Numbered from the stretch's first letter, positions 46,411-58,291 are shown. The stretch is DNA of 64,000 nt from Dermanyssus gallinae (GCA_003439945.1 QVRM01000459.1:682001-746000), one strand, 5' to 3'. The notes: a model not told the origin generated them from the sequence alone. Program-made: numbers and translations.

Positions 46411-48934
46411 AGAATTCTTAAAACGTAGCAGAGGTCCTGGAGCTTAGCGCAATATTGCTACGATCTCTTGAATGATCTGTTCCAGCCTGGAAATAAAACT
46501 AAAAAATCACTTTAAGTTATACAATACACCTTCATTGAAAAACATAATTGTGCAAGCCGATAGATAGCCAAAATATTAGATCTCACGGGGAGTTAAGCAG
46601 TGATCTTTATAATTTGTTCATTGTAATCAATGGGGACATGACGATTGGGTCTGTGTGAACGTGTGCTCCTTTACGAGGGACCAATGTAGGGACCAATCAT
46701 CTCTGGAGGGTCCCCCGGACCGAGGCCGCGTCGCTGACGATTCAGGATAGCCCATGGCGTCCGTCCGGCCGCATCAGGCAATCCTAGACCTTCCCAAAGA
46801 ACGGGGAGTAAAGCTTGTTGGCGTGCTTCTACCGATAGGCTGAGGTTCAACAGCGAGTAGAGTCTAACGGTAGAGCGGCAACAATTTAGGACAGTGATCT
46901 GATTGTGTTGCATAGGTTGCTTTAATATTATAAAGTCTACCTATCGCGGGCAATTAGCAACAGTTAAAATCAGGTCTCTAGCAACGTTGCATTTCCGCCC
47001 TGAGCCGATTCGCCCCTCATCAGCCGACCTGGACGCCCCTGGGCAGCTTTTGACAACTCTTCTCATAAACTAGACACGTTGAAGCAGAGAAATGTTTTTG
47101 TGATGGAATGCTGCCCAAAGGTGCGCACAATCAGTCCATCTAAATACGGCAAGAGCATGATATAGTTGAACATAGTAGAACTCAACGACCTGTATGATAC
47201 GCGACGCTGATACTGGCAGCAATAAGCGTGTGGGACTCTGAATATTAAATTAAAAAGCAACGTACATATGTAGTTTTGCATGCGTCTTAAATATGTCAGC
47301 ATATAGGCAGTACAAGACTACCGCAGCTGTTTGCCAAGATCGAGAAAGAGCAGTGTATTCTACGAGCTCCGTGGCAAGCCAGATGGTCTGGATACTTGTT
47401 CTAACAAACAATCACCTTGACAATGCATTTGCGATAGGTTAGGTTGGAGAGCAGCAGTTTTCGGCACTTAAATCAATAGCACGCTGTTTAGGACACTTGA
47501 ACCAATATATAACACGGTCAAAGGCGCAAAAGAAGTAGAAAATACACAGAATATAGGACACGTTTCAATTACGGTATTAAAGTTTTATTTTACACAGCTC
47601 ATTGTGTTGACGAATTGAGGCGTGAACTTGGCATTGTGGCCCCTTAGTGCGTTTTCCGTGCAGTGCTTGCGGCGGGAGGAATCTGAACTTGCCAAATATA
47701 TTTCTTTTTTTCGGGAAGTATCTGATATGGTTTGCTTACATATTTGTGCATAATGCGTACACACATAGATACATGTATTTTATGTTTTCCTGGGTAAATT
47801 GGTATGTATAGCGTTCTGATAATAGTAAACTGATACGAGCTAACTTCTTCCAAGATTTTCCGTGGAAGCAACAACAGACCCGAAACCGAGGACGGGCATT
47901 TACGACGCATCCTACCAATTTAAATTCCTACAAAAGAGTAGATTTGCTAACCTTTGGCACAAAGCATACACGTAACATACCCAAAAGACGCCCCGCAATT
48001 TAAGGAAAATTTACGTGTATGATGGGTTCTGTACTATGCCAGTGAAAGGCTTGTGTCCCTCCATGCAGGTCCTTCATCTGTTTGATGTCTTTTTCATGTA
48101 GGTCTAGCACGCATGCGTACAAGCGCAGAGCTGGGGTAATCTCATCACAAAAAATTCTAGTCTAACGCCATCCATGAGATGAATTGTATTGAATCACAGG
48201 CATTTCTTAATTAAATTAACCTTCCATTATTTAATTTTTTTGTTCACATATGCTCATTGCAAGTAAAGCCACCCACATCTTCAAAAGCTTGAATCAATAT
48301 CTACAAGTTGTTGACCTTCTTTCTCATGATGTGAGAATATATAAAACCACCAAGCATTCTTAGGGCTTGAATTCGAAGTAAGCATTAGCCAGCAAGCCAG
48401 CGTAAGATAGGGGGGGATACCTTTGTTCTCTCCCATTCTCACATCACGTGGATCTGCAAAAAACGACTTTCAAAACTTATATCAAAGCAAAGAACTGGTT
48501 CACGCTAGTTCTATGGCACCTTATAAAATAAATAGCTTTTACATAGTTATCAGCGAGTTTGGAGTGCTCTCCTTTATGACTTATTATGTTCCTTCAATGT
48601 GCTTTATCGGTTCGTCATTCTTATTATGGCTTCACAGACATAAGGTATGACTAAACGCAATACTCTGCTAGCATACAGTCGGCCACTGGCCTAACCACTC
48701 GGGCACTTTGTTTATTTGCAACGCTGTTTGTGTTTTAAAAAAAAACTGTGTGTGTTGGTGTTGAATAATTATTCAATTTATAGAAACGGACATGAATTCT
48801 CAAACATCACGACGGCACGATGAACGAGAGACCAGAGATGATGGACCGAGGTGGTACTCGAATAACACTTGTGAGGTGCGGCACGTTGTACCGCCAACGC
48901 GGTATCGCGAATCGTCATAAGCTAAGTTGCCAAA
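46411..48934. other. No recognised gene
   Basis: Mixed AT-rich sequence. Frames at 46671-46913 (-), 47063-47302 (-), 47644-47910 (-) and 48423-48650 (+) have no identifiable family or supporting context. Confidence 0.4.
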
Positions 48935-49582
48935 TCAGAGGGTCGTTTCCTGCGCGAATCCGTTATCAAGGCGACAGAGATAGACGTCGCTTTGACCAGC
49001 TTCGTCTCCTTCAACGAGGTCGACGTCCTCTTGGCCATGTTTCGATTTGTTGCTGCTACTTTGTTTGCAGTTGCGGTCTCTGACTGTATTGTCGCTGTTG
49101 CTGTCCTTGACATGATTGTTGTTGTTGTTGTTGTTGCTGTTGCTGTTGTGCAGATCACTGGTATTCAAGATGGCGATGTCTGGACAGCGGGCGGATGTGG
49201 CCGCTGCTGCTGCTGCTGCCACAGCTCGGCGGGAGACTGGGCCACCACCGTTTCGTGCTGTTGCTGTCGCAGCCGCCGCTGCAGCTGCTGCTGTAGCTGC
49301 CGTGGAAGCTGCCCGGCGCGGGCGTCCGCCATGGCTCTTCTGATCGGTCTTCTTTGGCGGCAGCTGGCTGGCGTTCTCGCTCGCGATATCTTCCCGATAG
49401 ATTCCTGCCCCGGTGAGTTCGTACTTTTTCACACCGTTCGCGTACGGGTTATGCCGCGCCCCGTACTTCGGCCCGAAATGTCGAACCGGCTGTATGTGGA
49501 GCTCGCCGCTGGCCCGAAGCCGTTTGATGAGTCGGTCGACAACACCGACACGCTTGCGTCCTTCTTTGGCACCGTCAGCCAT
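48935..49582 (-). CDS. Putative host exon: basic protein with Ala and Asn tracts
   Basis: Minus-strand frame from ATG at 49582 (MADGAKEGRKRVGVVDRLIK) to a stop at 48935, 215 residues. The frame stays open upstream to 49723 but without a clear ATG. The first 65 residues are basic and of even composition (GARHNPYANGVKKYELTGAG near 41-60) and look like genuine protein. An AT-hook-like HGGRPRRAA lies near residues 84-92. Two alanine-rich tracts follow (about 91-108 and 120-129), then Asn/Ser repeats (146-156), then an acidic tail. This is typical of arthropod nuclear regulators. The Ala and Asn tracts come from GCC and AAC runs. I do not recognise the family. The true exon may end at a splice donor before the stop. 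High GC relative to flanks supports a host gene. Confidence 0.42.
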   Translation of the reverse strand: MADGAKEGRKRVGVVDRLIKRLRASGELHIQPVRHFGPKYGARHNPYANGVKKYELTGAGIYREDIASENASQLPPKKTDQKSHGGRPRRAASTAATAAAAAAAATATARNGGGPVSRRAVAAAAAAATSARCPDIAILNTSDLHNSNSNNNNNNNHVKDSNSDNTVRDRNCKQSSSNKSKHGQEDVDLVEGDEAGQSDVYLCRLDNGFAQETTL

Positions 49583-50190
49583 AGCGCGGCGGTTCGCTAC
49601 GGCGCCCAGGGAAGCCGGTGGTCCGTTTGCGTCGTTGTTTCGTATCGGGTACCGTAAACGCGCACAGACACCTGGCGGAGTAGGACGACTGTCGCAAACC
49701 GCCTGATTACCTGGTGACGACACGCACGCCGCACGCCGGCACGCTCAACCCACCTAGACCGACGTCCACCTGCATCCACTTGCATACAAGCGGCCACAGG
49801 CTACGTCGAGGTCGAGGGGTCGAGGATCCACCTCCTCCTCCTTCTCCTCCTACTGCGTTGCCGTTGAGAAACGCGACGGCCACTAGAAGGTTATGCGACC
49901 ACGCCAAACACGCATAGCATCGCCTAACGCCTCACACACAGCTCCGATACTGACACAGCACTGAGTGGTCCACTACGACTTACAAGCAGCAGAACAGTTC
50001 CAAGTTAGTAGCACCGTAACCACCCGCACTGGCGGCTCGCCACGCCACACCACTCCACTCCACACCACCAACTGACCGGCCTAACTGTGAGGTCTCCTCC
50101 GAAAGTAAATCGTCACATCGTTTCGATACAGACGTTCAGCAAATAGGGCACGGTCGAGCTGGCAGTAAATAGCCGGATAACAACGAAGCT
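49583..50190. other. GC-rich flank of the 49-kb open frame
   Basis: GC-rich to about 50100, with short runs of CTCCTC near 49830-49850. If the minus-strand frame is a first exon, its promoter and 5' leader lie here. No TATA box was identified. Confidence 0.4.
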
Positions 50191-50191
50191 C

Positions 50192-50237
<46 letters not shown>

Positions 50238-50241
50238 TATT
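50191..50241. repeat. (TA)n microsatellite
   Basis: TA array, about 50 bases. Confidence 0.95.
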
Positions 50242-50317
50242 GCATATGTTTGTGTATGTGTGTGTGTGCGCGTGTATTGCCAACTAGAACATGTATTTAA
50301 AACGGCGGAAAATATCG

Positions 50318-50455
50318 AGAATATATATATATATATATGTACATACATAAAAAAAAAAAAAATATATATATATATAGATGATGCATATAGATATTTATAA
50401 GTATATATATATTATTATAGATGTATATATAGTATATATATATATTTTATATATC

Positions 50456-50525
<70 letters not shown>

Positions 50526-50634
50526 TGTATATATTATACTCTCATATATATTCTATATATATATATCTATGTATTATCTCTCTCTCTCTCTCTCTTATCT
50601 ATGTCTCTCCTATTATATCTCTCTATCTTATATA
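50318..50634. repeat. Degenerate TA/CT low-complexity block
   Basis: About 300 bases of TA arrays interrupted by TG, AT and an A-run, followed by a (CT)n run at 50578-50596 and decaying CT/TA sequence. Confidence 0.93.
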
Positions 50635-50950
50635 CAGGGCCTCCTATAATCCCTTTAACAATCATTAGGGTTTAGTACCACTTGGCAAAAAAATATTTTG
50701 TTCTAATGGAACCAGGGGGGCGGTAATGTATTCGTTTGGAATGAGGGCGAATTACCAAAAGTAGTTGTATCAAGTCAATTGGCGGTTTTCGAGAGGCCAA
50801 TTTTATCGACAAACCTATCTAACCCAAAGAAAGTTCTCCAGAAATGAACTTCCTTGCAAATCCTATATTTTGGCTTTCGCGCTCAATAACCTATTTTTGG
50901 ACGACATTTTCTCCTCGTCCCTTGTTCTATTAAATTTTTTTTTTGCCAAG
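50635..50950 (-). repeat. Repeat family A, copy in the opposite orientation
   Basis: Begins acagggcctcctataatccc at the TA-rich edge. Carries gggcggtaatgtattc and taccaaaagtagttgtatca, which match the reverse complement of the 42430-42490 interior. It ends in a TA array at 50951. The 3' half is diverged. Confidence 0.65.
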
Positions 50951-50956
50951 TTTATT

Positions 50957-51038
<82 letters not shown>
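50951..51038. repeat. (TA)n microsatellite
   Basis: TA array of about 88 bases with one ACATA interruption. Confidence 0.96.
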
Positions 51039-51040
<2 letters not shown>

Positions 51041-52149
51041 TCTGCTTATAACGCCTTATGTGCAAAAAACCGTATTGGTATTAGAGCAAAGAAAATTCAA
51101 AAAGTGGTCTTCAGAAGGGGCAGCACAATCCCACGAATGTCATTTGTAATTATAAATAAAGTATTATAAATACAACCAAGCGAATCTGTCAATATACTAA
51201 ATGTAACAGTGGATGCAGACCCTTCTGGTGACGCGCGTGTAGAGTTCCTTACCCGCCGGTCTTATATCATCATAAACTTATCAAGATACATTAATAACTA
51301 AAGTGGAGTCACCAGAGCAACCGGCCCTAGACCCGTTTTTTAGCATCAGGGAGGAGTAACTATGATTCTCTTTTCACTGTGTCTCTCCGTGATACGTGCT
51401 GGAGGCATCTTCCTCGCAAGTAGGAAGTAATCAGATATATAAACTTACTAATATTATCGGCATTTGGTAGAACCGCGATGGGAGGCAAGGCATAAAATAT
51501 AGATTATATGACAACGAATTCATGTTGTCATAGCTTCATGGTTCACTCAAGGACTGTTAAGGCTTACTGCGTAACAGATAGTTGTTTCCACTGATTTCGG
51601 ACCGGGCTCAGTCAACCAGTCAACCTAGAGGTACTACTTCGGATGCTTGTTGCCTTGGTTTAATAGGCATAATGCCAATAGACAGCATCATGCTATATGC
51701 CGCACCCTTGTGAGGGCGCACCACTACCAGGGTTAAAACACGCTGTCTTCCCACCAAGACTCTAAGACTTAAGGCGCTCAGCATGACTCGGGCAAGTCGT
51801 ACGACATCCACAACAGTTATACGAGTCTTCTCTAGACCGATTCCCCGGGACCAAGAAGTAAAGAAACTAGCTTCAAGATGCCCCTCAATGAACGTCCGCA
51901 CAAAAGGACTACTGCTCAGCAGAAAAGCTATCCTAAACTAATGGAGTCAGCAATGGGAAGCAATCTAGCCGGGCCACTCTGGATACTAGACAAAATCAAT
52001 ACTCCTTGACCTCAGCTCACGGTGCCTGTTTTTCTGACGATATCTACACGGCATTGATAAAGCTGACTTCACGTATGCTGCGTTTGCAATTCAGGAGAGG
52101 CTGACGAACGCTAGAGTCTGCGGCTACCCCCACAAGGAGCAAGGAGGAA
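51039..52149. other. No recognised gene
   Basis: A block near 51625-51670 (gttgccttggtttaataggc) recurs near 27375-27410. A minus frame at 51620-51901 covers it but has no recognised domain. Confidence 0.4.
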
Positions 52150-52215
52150 GACTGGATTTTAGTGGGTTTGTGAGTCGTACACTACCTTGACTTGACCAAG
52201 GATGCCCAATCATGC
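52150..52215 (+). repeat. LINE 3'-tail-like repeat, copy 3
   Basis: Contains ttagtgggtttgtgagtcgt, matching the tail at 8325. About 90 bases later a TA array follows. Confidence 0.55.
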
Positions 52216-52750
52216 ATTTACCCAGTTATTCTCTAAAAAAAAGTGTATATATATATATAAATATATATTGGCATGTCGCAACTTACACGCACTATGTGGG
52301 ACTCGGCACCGACGGCTAAATCTTGTTCCGTCGAGTCCCATACCTTCTAAAATCCTATTTGCCTTTATTTAATGGTCATTTAATATCACTACGAACTGAC
52401 ACGAGCTGTAGCGTATGTCAATCGGATCAAACAGTCGAGGCCACCCCGGGTTCCCCACTTCATCTGACACGCCTTGTCCATTAAACTGGGAACCAGGCTT
52501 TCTGTAAACAATGTCGTCTATCTGCTACTCAAAAGTCACCAAAGTAGTGCTGTTGCAAGATTGGCCTTATCTCTCAGTAATCACTCCTTTTATAACCTTT
52601 CGACCAGTCGCAAATGTAATGCAAATCTTTCTGCTGTGCCTGTGAAACCTTTTATGCCCCCTCGGAGTCCCTCCTTTGCCTCTGGGTTTACCAACCAGTT
52701 CTTATTCGGCTGCAGTGCCTTGTTGACGGCCAAAGTGTAAAGGCTTTAGC
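52216..52750. other. No recognised gene
   Basis: A plus frame at 52474-52740 has no recognised similarity. A short TA run lies near 52245-52268. Confidence 0.35.
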
Positions 52751-52777
52751 TATATATATATATATATATATATATAC
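52751..52777. repeat. (TA)n microsatellite at a LINE 5' edge
   Basis: TA array of about 27 bases, directly upstream of the truncated R1-like LINE. Confidence 0.95.
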
Positions 52778-52782
52778 ATGTT

Positions 52783-53427
52783 TTTTGTTGGGCGGAGGTA
52801 ATTCCCAAAAGTAACGGAGGGTACAGACCCATATGTCTCTTGAACGCCCTAGCAAAAGGATATGAGGCAATTATAGAACACAGACTTAGAGCGTTTGCGG
52901 TACAGAATGATCTTCTAGCGGCCAACCAATACGGATTTTGCAAGAACAGATCAGTTCTCACAGCAATTCAACGAATAACAACCAAAGCTGACTTGCTGCA
53001 CAGTTTGCCTATATACAAACGGAAACTTCTTGTGGCTGTTCTTCTGGATGTCAAAAACGCGTTTAACAGTCTGCCGCGGAAACAGATTTTAGAAACCCTG
53101 GTGAGAAAAGAAGTCCCTCCGTTTCTCGTGAGGGCCGTCTTGGGATACTTGGACGACAAAAGAGTTTTTAACGGCACGGTGGAGATAGACATGACAGCAA
53201 GGATCAATCCTGGGCCCCCTGCTTTGGAACATAACATATGACGACGTCTTGAGACAGAAAGATATCCCACAGGGAGTAGAGATGATTGCGTACGCGGATG
53301 ATTTGGCCGTTATTATTCAAGCAAAAACAGAGGAAGAGTTAGAGTTAAAGACAAACATGGCTCTCCGGTCGACAAAGAGATGGATGGATAGAGCTGGTCT
53401 ACAGCTGGCCCCGGAGTGAAGCCATTC
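52783..53427 (+). pseudogene. R1-like reverse transcriptase domain, frame-broken
   Basis: Reverse transcriptase palm and fingers. Blocks: VIPKSNGGYRPICLLNALAK (motif 1), LAANQYGFCKNRSVLTAIQR (motif 2) and LVAVLLDVKNAFNSLPRKQI (motif A with catalytic Asp near 53050). A deletion near 53208 removes the PQG part of motif B and shifts the frame, leaving GSILGPLLWNITYDD. Motif C, MIAYADDLAVII, with both catalytic aspartates, lies at about 53284-53318. An in-frame TGA at 53417 results from a second short indel; reading continues in the next frame as SEAILLTGRKK. The domain cannot be translated whole. Confidence 0.88.
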
Positions 53428-53429
53428 TC

Positions 53430-54491
53430 TTGACAGGAAGAAAAAAAGTGGGCAGCATAAAACTGATGGTGGCGGGCCAGGAGATCAAGCAATTAACAGA
53501 AGCCAGATACTTTGGTGTCCTACTAGACAAGGGTCTCAGGGGCACAAGTCATATCAGCAAATGCACGGCCAAGGCGGCTAAAGCGGCTAACGCTATAGGC
53601 AAGATCCTTCCAAATTCATACGGACCGCGGGAGTGTCGGCGACGACTATTAATGTCGGTTACCGAATCAATTGCACTTTTCGCGGCGCCAGTCTGGCTGC
53701 AGAACACACTAAAAACGACGACGGCAAGAAAGGCCCTGAGAAATACGCAGAGAATAGGGGCGCTTAGAATCCTGCAGGCCTACCGTACGGTTAGCACAAA
53801 CGCAGCCCTGGTACTGGCTGGTTCCCCACCTTGGGACTTGACAGTAAACGAAAGGAGAAGGATTTGGGAAGCAGGGGGTGAGTCCAACAAAGAAGTTGAG
53901 AGGGAAAAGACGATAAGAGCGTGGCAAGAAGAATGGGACGCCATACCCAAAGGCTCACCGGGCCATTCACTTCGCTTGCTCATCCCGGACATCAAAAAGT
54001 GGATAGACCGCCCGGCAGGGGAACTTAACTTTTTCCTTACGCAGTGTCTCACTGGCCATGGTGACTTTCAAAGTTATCTCTTTCGTATTGGCGAAGCTCC
54101 CTCGGCAACCTGCGTGCACTGTGCGGACGGCGTCGACGATGACCCCGAGCACACTCTCCTGAAATGCAACGGACTAGAACAGGCAAGGACAACTGCCATA
54201 GCGCTGCTAAGATTAAAATGGTACAGAGAAGAAGAAAAACGAGGAGCCAGAACACCGGACCCGCCGAGAAGTAACATGAAAATGTTTGTGGAATACATAT
54301 GCAGCACAACATCAGCATGGAAGCTGGGCGAGGAAATGGCAACTGCAGTGATGAAAAAGAAAACCGAGCTCGGCAAGTACAGAAGAGAACGGATAGCGCT
54401 TACGACATCAACAGATTACGTGGCTTGTATTCAGACGGGTTCGCAGGTGTTGGGACAAGCACGTCGGGCCGGTGGGGGAACCCGTGAGTGA
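53430..54491 (+). pseudogene. R1-like LINE thumb and C-terminal domain, open
   Basis: Unbroken frame of about 353 residues after the palm. It carries the thumb block LTEARYFGVLLDKGLRGTSH, SVTESIALFAAPVWLQNTLK and AYRTVSTNAALVLAGSPPWD. A long linker follows, and then the C-terminal zinc-binding tail LTGHGDFQSYLFRIG and CVHCADGVDDDPEHTLLKC (C-x2-C-x10-H-x4-C). Such tails bind template RNA or target DNA in R1-type elements. The frame ends at TGA near 54489. It is part of the LINE and would not be made alone, because the upstream reverse transcriptase frame is broken. The same tail, decayed, occurs at 16630-17160 on the minus strand. Confidence 0.85.
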
Positions 54492-54727
54492 CCTCGGCCA
54501 AATGATCCGGTAGGCGCTCGCCGCTTCTCCTAATGGCCTATAGTACTGTTCTATGGATATCTGGGCCACTAGAGAGTGAAGCTTAAGGGGGGAGTAGTGT
54601 TTAGTGGGTAGGGGTCTTGGCGGACCAACATCCAACCGCTAGGGTCGAGTCCCACAATGCTCGAGAGGAGGGAATACCTCGTACTCGTAGCGTGCGTAAA
54701 AGCATTCACCCTCCTCCATAAAAAAAA

Positions 54728-54951
54728 TCTTTTTTGTTAGAACAAACATATTTATTTAACACATTTTCAGTATATATTTTTACGTTTGCAATGCGCCCGT
54801 GGCACGGCCGCCGAGTGCATATTGTATATATATCTATCTATATTATTCACTTGATATGTATATTTAAATACACTTGTCACCCTTATACATTAGGGACGCT
54901 AAGAAACAGTATAAGCAAGCTTACTAGGATTTCTCGAACAGTCCTTGTAGA

Positions 54952-54954
<3 letters not shown>
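54728..54954. other. No recognised gene
   Basis: AT-rich flank with no motif. Confidence 0.35.

Positions 54955-54986
<32 letters not shown>
54955..54986. repeat. (TA)n microsatellite
   Basis: TA array, about 30 bases. Confidence 0.94.
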
Positions 54987-54988
<2 letters not shown>

Positions 54989-55106
54989 GGAGAGAGAAAG
55001 CTAAAATACAAATAAATGCACTAAGGTTTAAGGGCCTCTGGGGGTCCAATAAATATAAAGCAACAAGGAAAGTATGAAATGCCATGTATATACCAGAATT
55101 GAATTT

Positions 55107-55109
<3 letters not shown>

Positions 55110-55165
<56 letters not shown>
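55110..55165. repeat. (TA)n microsatellite
   Basis: TA array, about 55 bases. Confidence 0.95.
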
Positions 55166-55166
<1 letters not shown>

Positions 55167-55269
55167 TTTTATTAAGGATATAACTGGAGCGACATTTGTC
55201 TTCTGGTAAGAGACAAGAGCTTTAAGAGCGCGTGCACTGAGAATATTTATTTGTTACTACTTTGTTTTA

Positions 55270-55735
55270 TTACTCGATTTTGCATTGAGTGAATTGGGAC
55301 CACTTCAGCAGCGTGACCCAGAGCGCTAGCGATTGGAACTTGTGTGTGTAATCTATTGAAGCGTAGTTTGCGAGTCTCCTCGTCTTCTCGACGTTTAGAT
55401 TGCCAGCGTGACCTATCGAGGCCGCAGTGAGGTGCTTAAGGGGTGATGGCTTGAAGGGAGAGTTAGATATATATTTTAATATTGTCAATCATCCTGCCCC
55501 AACTGAAGGGGGTAAGAGTCATCCCATCAGGCGCTTGCCATCTACGGAAAGAACCTGGGGCTCTAGAATACAAGGGAATGTACATGACATTGTCTAGAAC
55601 GAGCTTGCATGACTGCTGTGAACGCCGTGCGACTCTGTGGGGGCGGCGTCGAGAGTCGGTTGCTTCTCTAGTCCGCGGGCAAATTCTCGCAGTTCTGCTG
55701 AGGTTTAACCATCGCTGTTCTTGGGTGCTCTTCCA
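55270..55735 (-). pseudogene. LINE (family D) C-terminal module, copy 2
   Basis: Minus-strand fragment with frame changes. Reading from 55735: pieces of the Cys/His region, then DGKRLMG or, in the adjacent frame, WQAPDGMTLTPFSWGRM (expected DGKRPDGLTLTPFERGRM). A gap removes the WDVT strand. Then AASIGHAGNLNVEKTRRLAN and YASIDYTHKFQSLALW, ending WVTLLKWSQFTQC. A deletion joins the 'PLAFET' block to the last 'LLKWSE' block, as seen by comparison with 57813-58180. It is non-functional. Confidence 0.7.
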
Positions 55736-56434
55736 GCCGTAAAGTAGTTTTTGGAGACCGTTTATAAAAATAATTTCAGCCTTTTGTGGAAGGCCGTTAA
55801 AAAAATATTTCTGTTATTTGTGGAAGCAATTCTAGACCTAGCGTCTGGAGGTATTGTCAGATGTCTGCCATAGCTTATTTGGCTGTTCCATCGAGTACAT
55901 ACTGCTTGTGAGCGGGGACAATCAGTGACACCTTGTTCATCTTGATCCCGTCTAGACCTCTTGGGGTAATAAGAGTCTAACTACCACATCCTAGATTATA
56001 CTCCCTAAATAGAGGTAGGAATCTCTGGCAGATCCCAGCTAAGCGATGTTTAGATGCTCTATCTTTCCAGTACATTTCTAGAATACTTCGTAAGTAGAAA
56101 TTGTCCACATATGCTTTATTTATGGGATCCACAAACCGCTGTCCGAGACATGTGATCAAGAAACGCACAGCCGTCAGAGGTTCCGCGTCTGCATTATCGA
56201 GGGATCGGCAATCCCTCTACTCAGGGGGCTCTGAAATAAACAGAAAAATAGGTGACTATCGATCATATCAGGCAAACACGTAAAATGGAACTTACAGATG
56301 GCCGGAGGAAACCAAACATCGCAAGATTGATCCGAATGGTGCAGACTAATCTAAATTACAGCAGGACAGCTCATGATAGGATCGAGTAGACCCTATCTCT
56401 ACGAGGAATCGATCTATGCCTGAGACGACGGTGG

Positions 56435-56439
<5 letters not shown>
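55736..56439. other. No recognised gene
   Basis: Frames at 55977-56168 (-) and 56101-56283 (+) have no recognised domain. Confidence 0.35.
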
Positions 56440-56465
<26 letters not shown>

Positions 56466-56466
56466 C
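56440..56466. repeat. (TA)n microsatellite
   Basis: TA array, about 27 bases. Confidence 0.94.
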
Positions 56467-57787
56467 GAGTGCGAATCGGGGTAAGTTCCCACTTTTACCG
56501 CCGTCTAGGTCTTTCTTTACTTATGTCTTTCAATATTTTGCTTAGAAGCGCTATTCATAAGCTACACACAAGCTAATTTGTATAGTCAATCGGTTGCAGG
56601 GTTTATTGTTTAAGTTGGTTCAAAGGAATGAAGAAAACGAGGTCAGTGATATCTAAGAAGCGCAAAAAAACATTAAAGAGACTCCATAGAAGCTGTGACC
56701 TCAAAAGGAACGACAATGTACTACCGCCCTTAATGAACACACTTAGGAAAAATGACAGGCGGGGATTATTTCAACTTATGGGCGCAAGTCTCAATGATTA
56801 TTTTGTTGATGTAAGGCTGAAAGTATCGCAAAAGTTAAATAATGAATGTGCCCAGATGCGTTGCAAGGACGAAGCACGTCAATAATATGTTCGCCTGGCG
56901 CATGGCTAGGAATATTCGCAATAGAACGACTACACAGGCCACGCCTGCGACCAGTCATTCCTTACCCTTTATTGCATGAATACAAAATATCTCTATTCTA
57001 TTATAAAAGGGAGGAACAAGGGATCCGCAGTAAGTTCTGGGTTAAAAACCAAATCATATGTTCTAAAGTGGTGAACATGTTACGAAGTGTTTATGGTAAT
57101 CAAGCAGTGAACCAAAACACTTTATTTTCGTAGTAGACAGTAGTTAGACAGATACCTAAGGAATTGGAGAAATCGTACGCATTAGTTGTAACAGTCGTGA
57201 CCGATATCTCATGTCTCACAGGGAATTATGGGTATATGGTAAAAACATCGAGACTAAAGTGTCATTCTACCAGTTGCGTTTCCAAGGGGAGAGTTGATCG
57301 AAAAAATTCAGACAGAGCAAATCTAACACCAAGGTTCTCTTCACATTGTTTTTTTTTCGAAATTCGGGAATCATCTTCCGCTATTTTTGCCACCTGGTTG
57401 TACGGTCAATACGAAATACTATGATGAGATACTACTAGCAGCGCATACGTTGTAACTGATTTCGAATTATTTGACGAAAAACTTGATTTCCATATTTCCG
57501 CAACCTCCTCCGAACAACTTTCTTTATTTTCCTACGGATAGAAAAAAAAGAATGCACAACGCTTCCTGACTATAGGAGAGATAAAGGAGACTTCACAGAA
57601 GCAACTCAACTCTCAACTCGCAAAAAGCTTTTAAAAAATATTTCGAAGTGTAGGAAATAGTGTAGCACAAGTGCACTGCAGCGAGATGAAGCTTTCTTGA
57701 AGGAGAACAAAGACACTTTGAAAGATTTAATAAATATTAGTTTTTATTAATATGTATTAAACATTTTCGATCTGCTATTTCGATCGA
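56467..57787. other. No recognised gene
   Basis: A plus frame at 56628-56885 starts MKKTRSVISKKRKKTLKRLH and is strongly basic. I recognise no family and do not call it a gene. Confidence 0.4.
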
Positions 57788-57812
57788 TATATATATATAT
57801 ATATATATATAT
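57788..57812. repeat. (TA)n microsatellite
   Basis: TA array bounding a LINE fragment on its 5' side; another bounds its 3' side. Confidence 0.95.
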
Positions 57813-58241
57813 GGAGGGCGCTTGTCTGCGACGTCACTATCGCCGACATATTAGCACCTTCAATGGTCTGTGGCGGGGCGATCTCAGCAGGCTATGCTGG
57901 TAATCTAGCCGAGACGACGGAGCACACAAAATACGCCTCAATAGGTTACCCACATGAGCTTCAACCGCTGGTTTTCAAGACCTTGGGCGGCCCAGGCAAC
58001 TTCACCCGCAAACTTCTCCATAGGGTCGGTGAGCAGCTAAACCTCACAACCGGAACCAAGAGATCTGCGGCTTTCTTAGTTCAGCGCCTCGACCTCGATG
58101 TCCAACGCGGAAACGCAGCGTCCGTCCGGGGCATGCTGCTGAAGTGGTCCGAAACCACTCTATACGAGGTAAAGTAAAAATTCCAGTGCACACGTTCTCG
58201 GGAGACAACTGACGCTCTATTTATATTCATAATAAAATTTA

Positions 58242-58242
<1 letters not shown>
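57813..58242 (+). pseudogene. LINE (family D) C-terminal module, copy 3
   Basis: Open frame from the edge of the TA array reading WRALVCDVTIADILAPSMVC, GYAGNLAETTEHTKYASIGY, PHELQPLVFKTLGGPGNFTR, TKRSAAFLVQRLDLDVQRGN and MLLKWSETTLYEVK, then a stop at 58176. It lacks the Cys/His cluster and the RPDG block present in copy 1; the cut lies just before the (W)xVCDVT strand. The 3' part up to 58242 shares cacgttctcgggagacaa with the copy 1 tail near 33708. The unbroken frame and good family match suggest recent insertion. Confidence 0.78.

Positions 58243-58290
<48 letters not shown>
58243..58290. repeat. (TA)n microsatellite
   Basis: TA array, about 48 bases, directly after the LINE tail. Confidence 0.95.

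Positions 58291-58291
<1 letters not shown>

Larger units (their letters stand above)
52783..54727 (+). mobile_element. R1-like LINE, 5'-truncated
   Basis: Non-LTR retrotransposon copy starting in mid-reverse transcriptase at the edge of a TA array and ending in a short poly-A (54720-54727). ORF1 and the endonuclease are absent, as is usual for 5' truncation. After the coding region the 3' untranslated part (54492-54719) contains gtgtttagtgggtaggggtc, similar to the tails at 8320 and 52150, and a gtactgttctatgga block shared with 35340. This is the best preserved LINE in the window. Confidence 0.88.

Noticed and set aside
49116..49343. Plus-strand polyleucine/polyalanine frames opposite the 49-kb exon
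   Set aside because: Antisense shadows of the Ala and Asn tracts of the minus-strand frame.
51620..51901. Minus-strand frame overlapping a repeat shared with 27375-27410
   Set aside because: The similarity is at DNA level over a short block only; no domain.
56628..56885. Lysine-rich 85-codon frame
   Set aside because: No family recognised; basic composition can arise from A-rich sequence.
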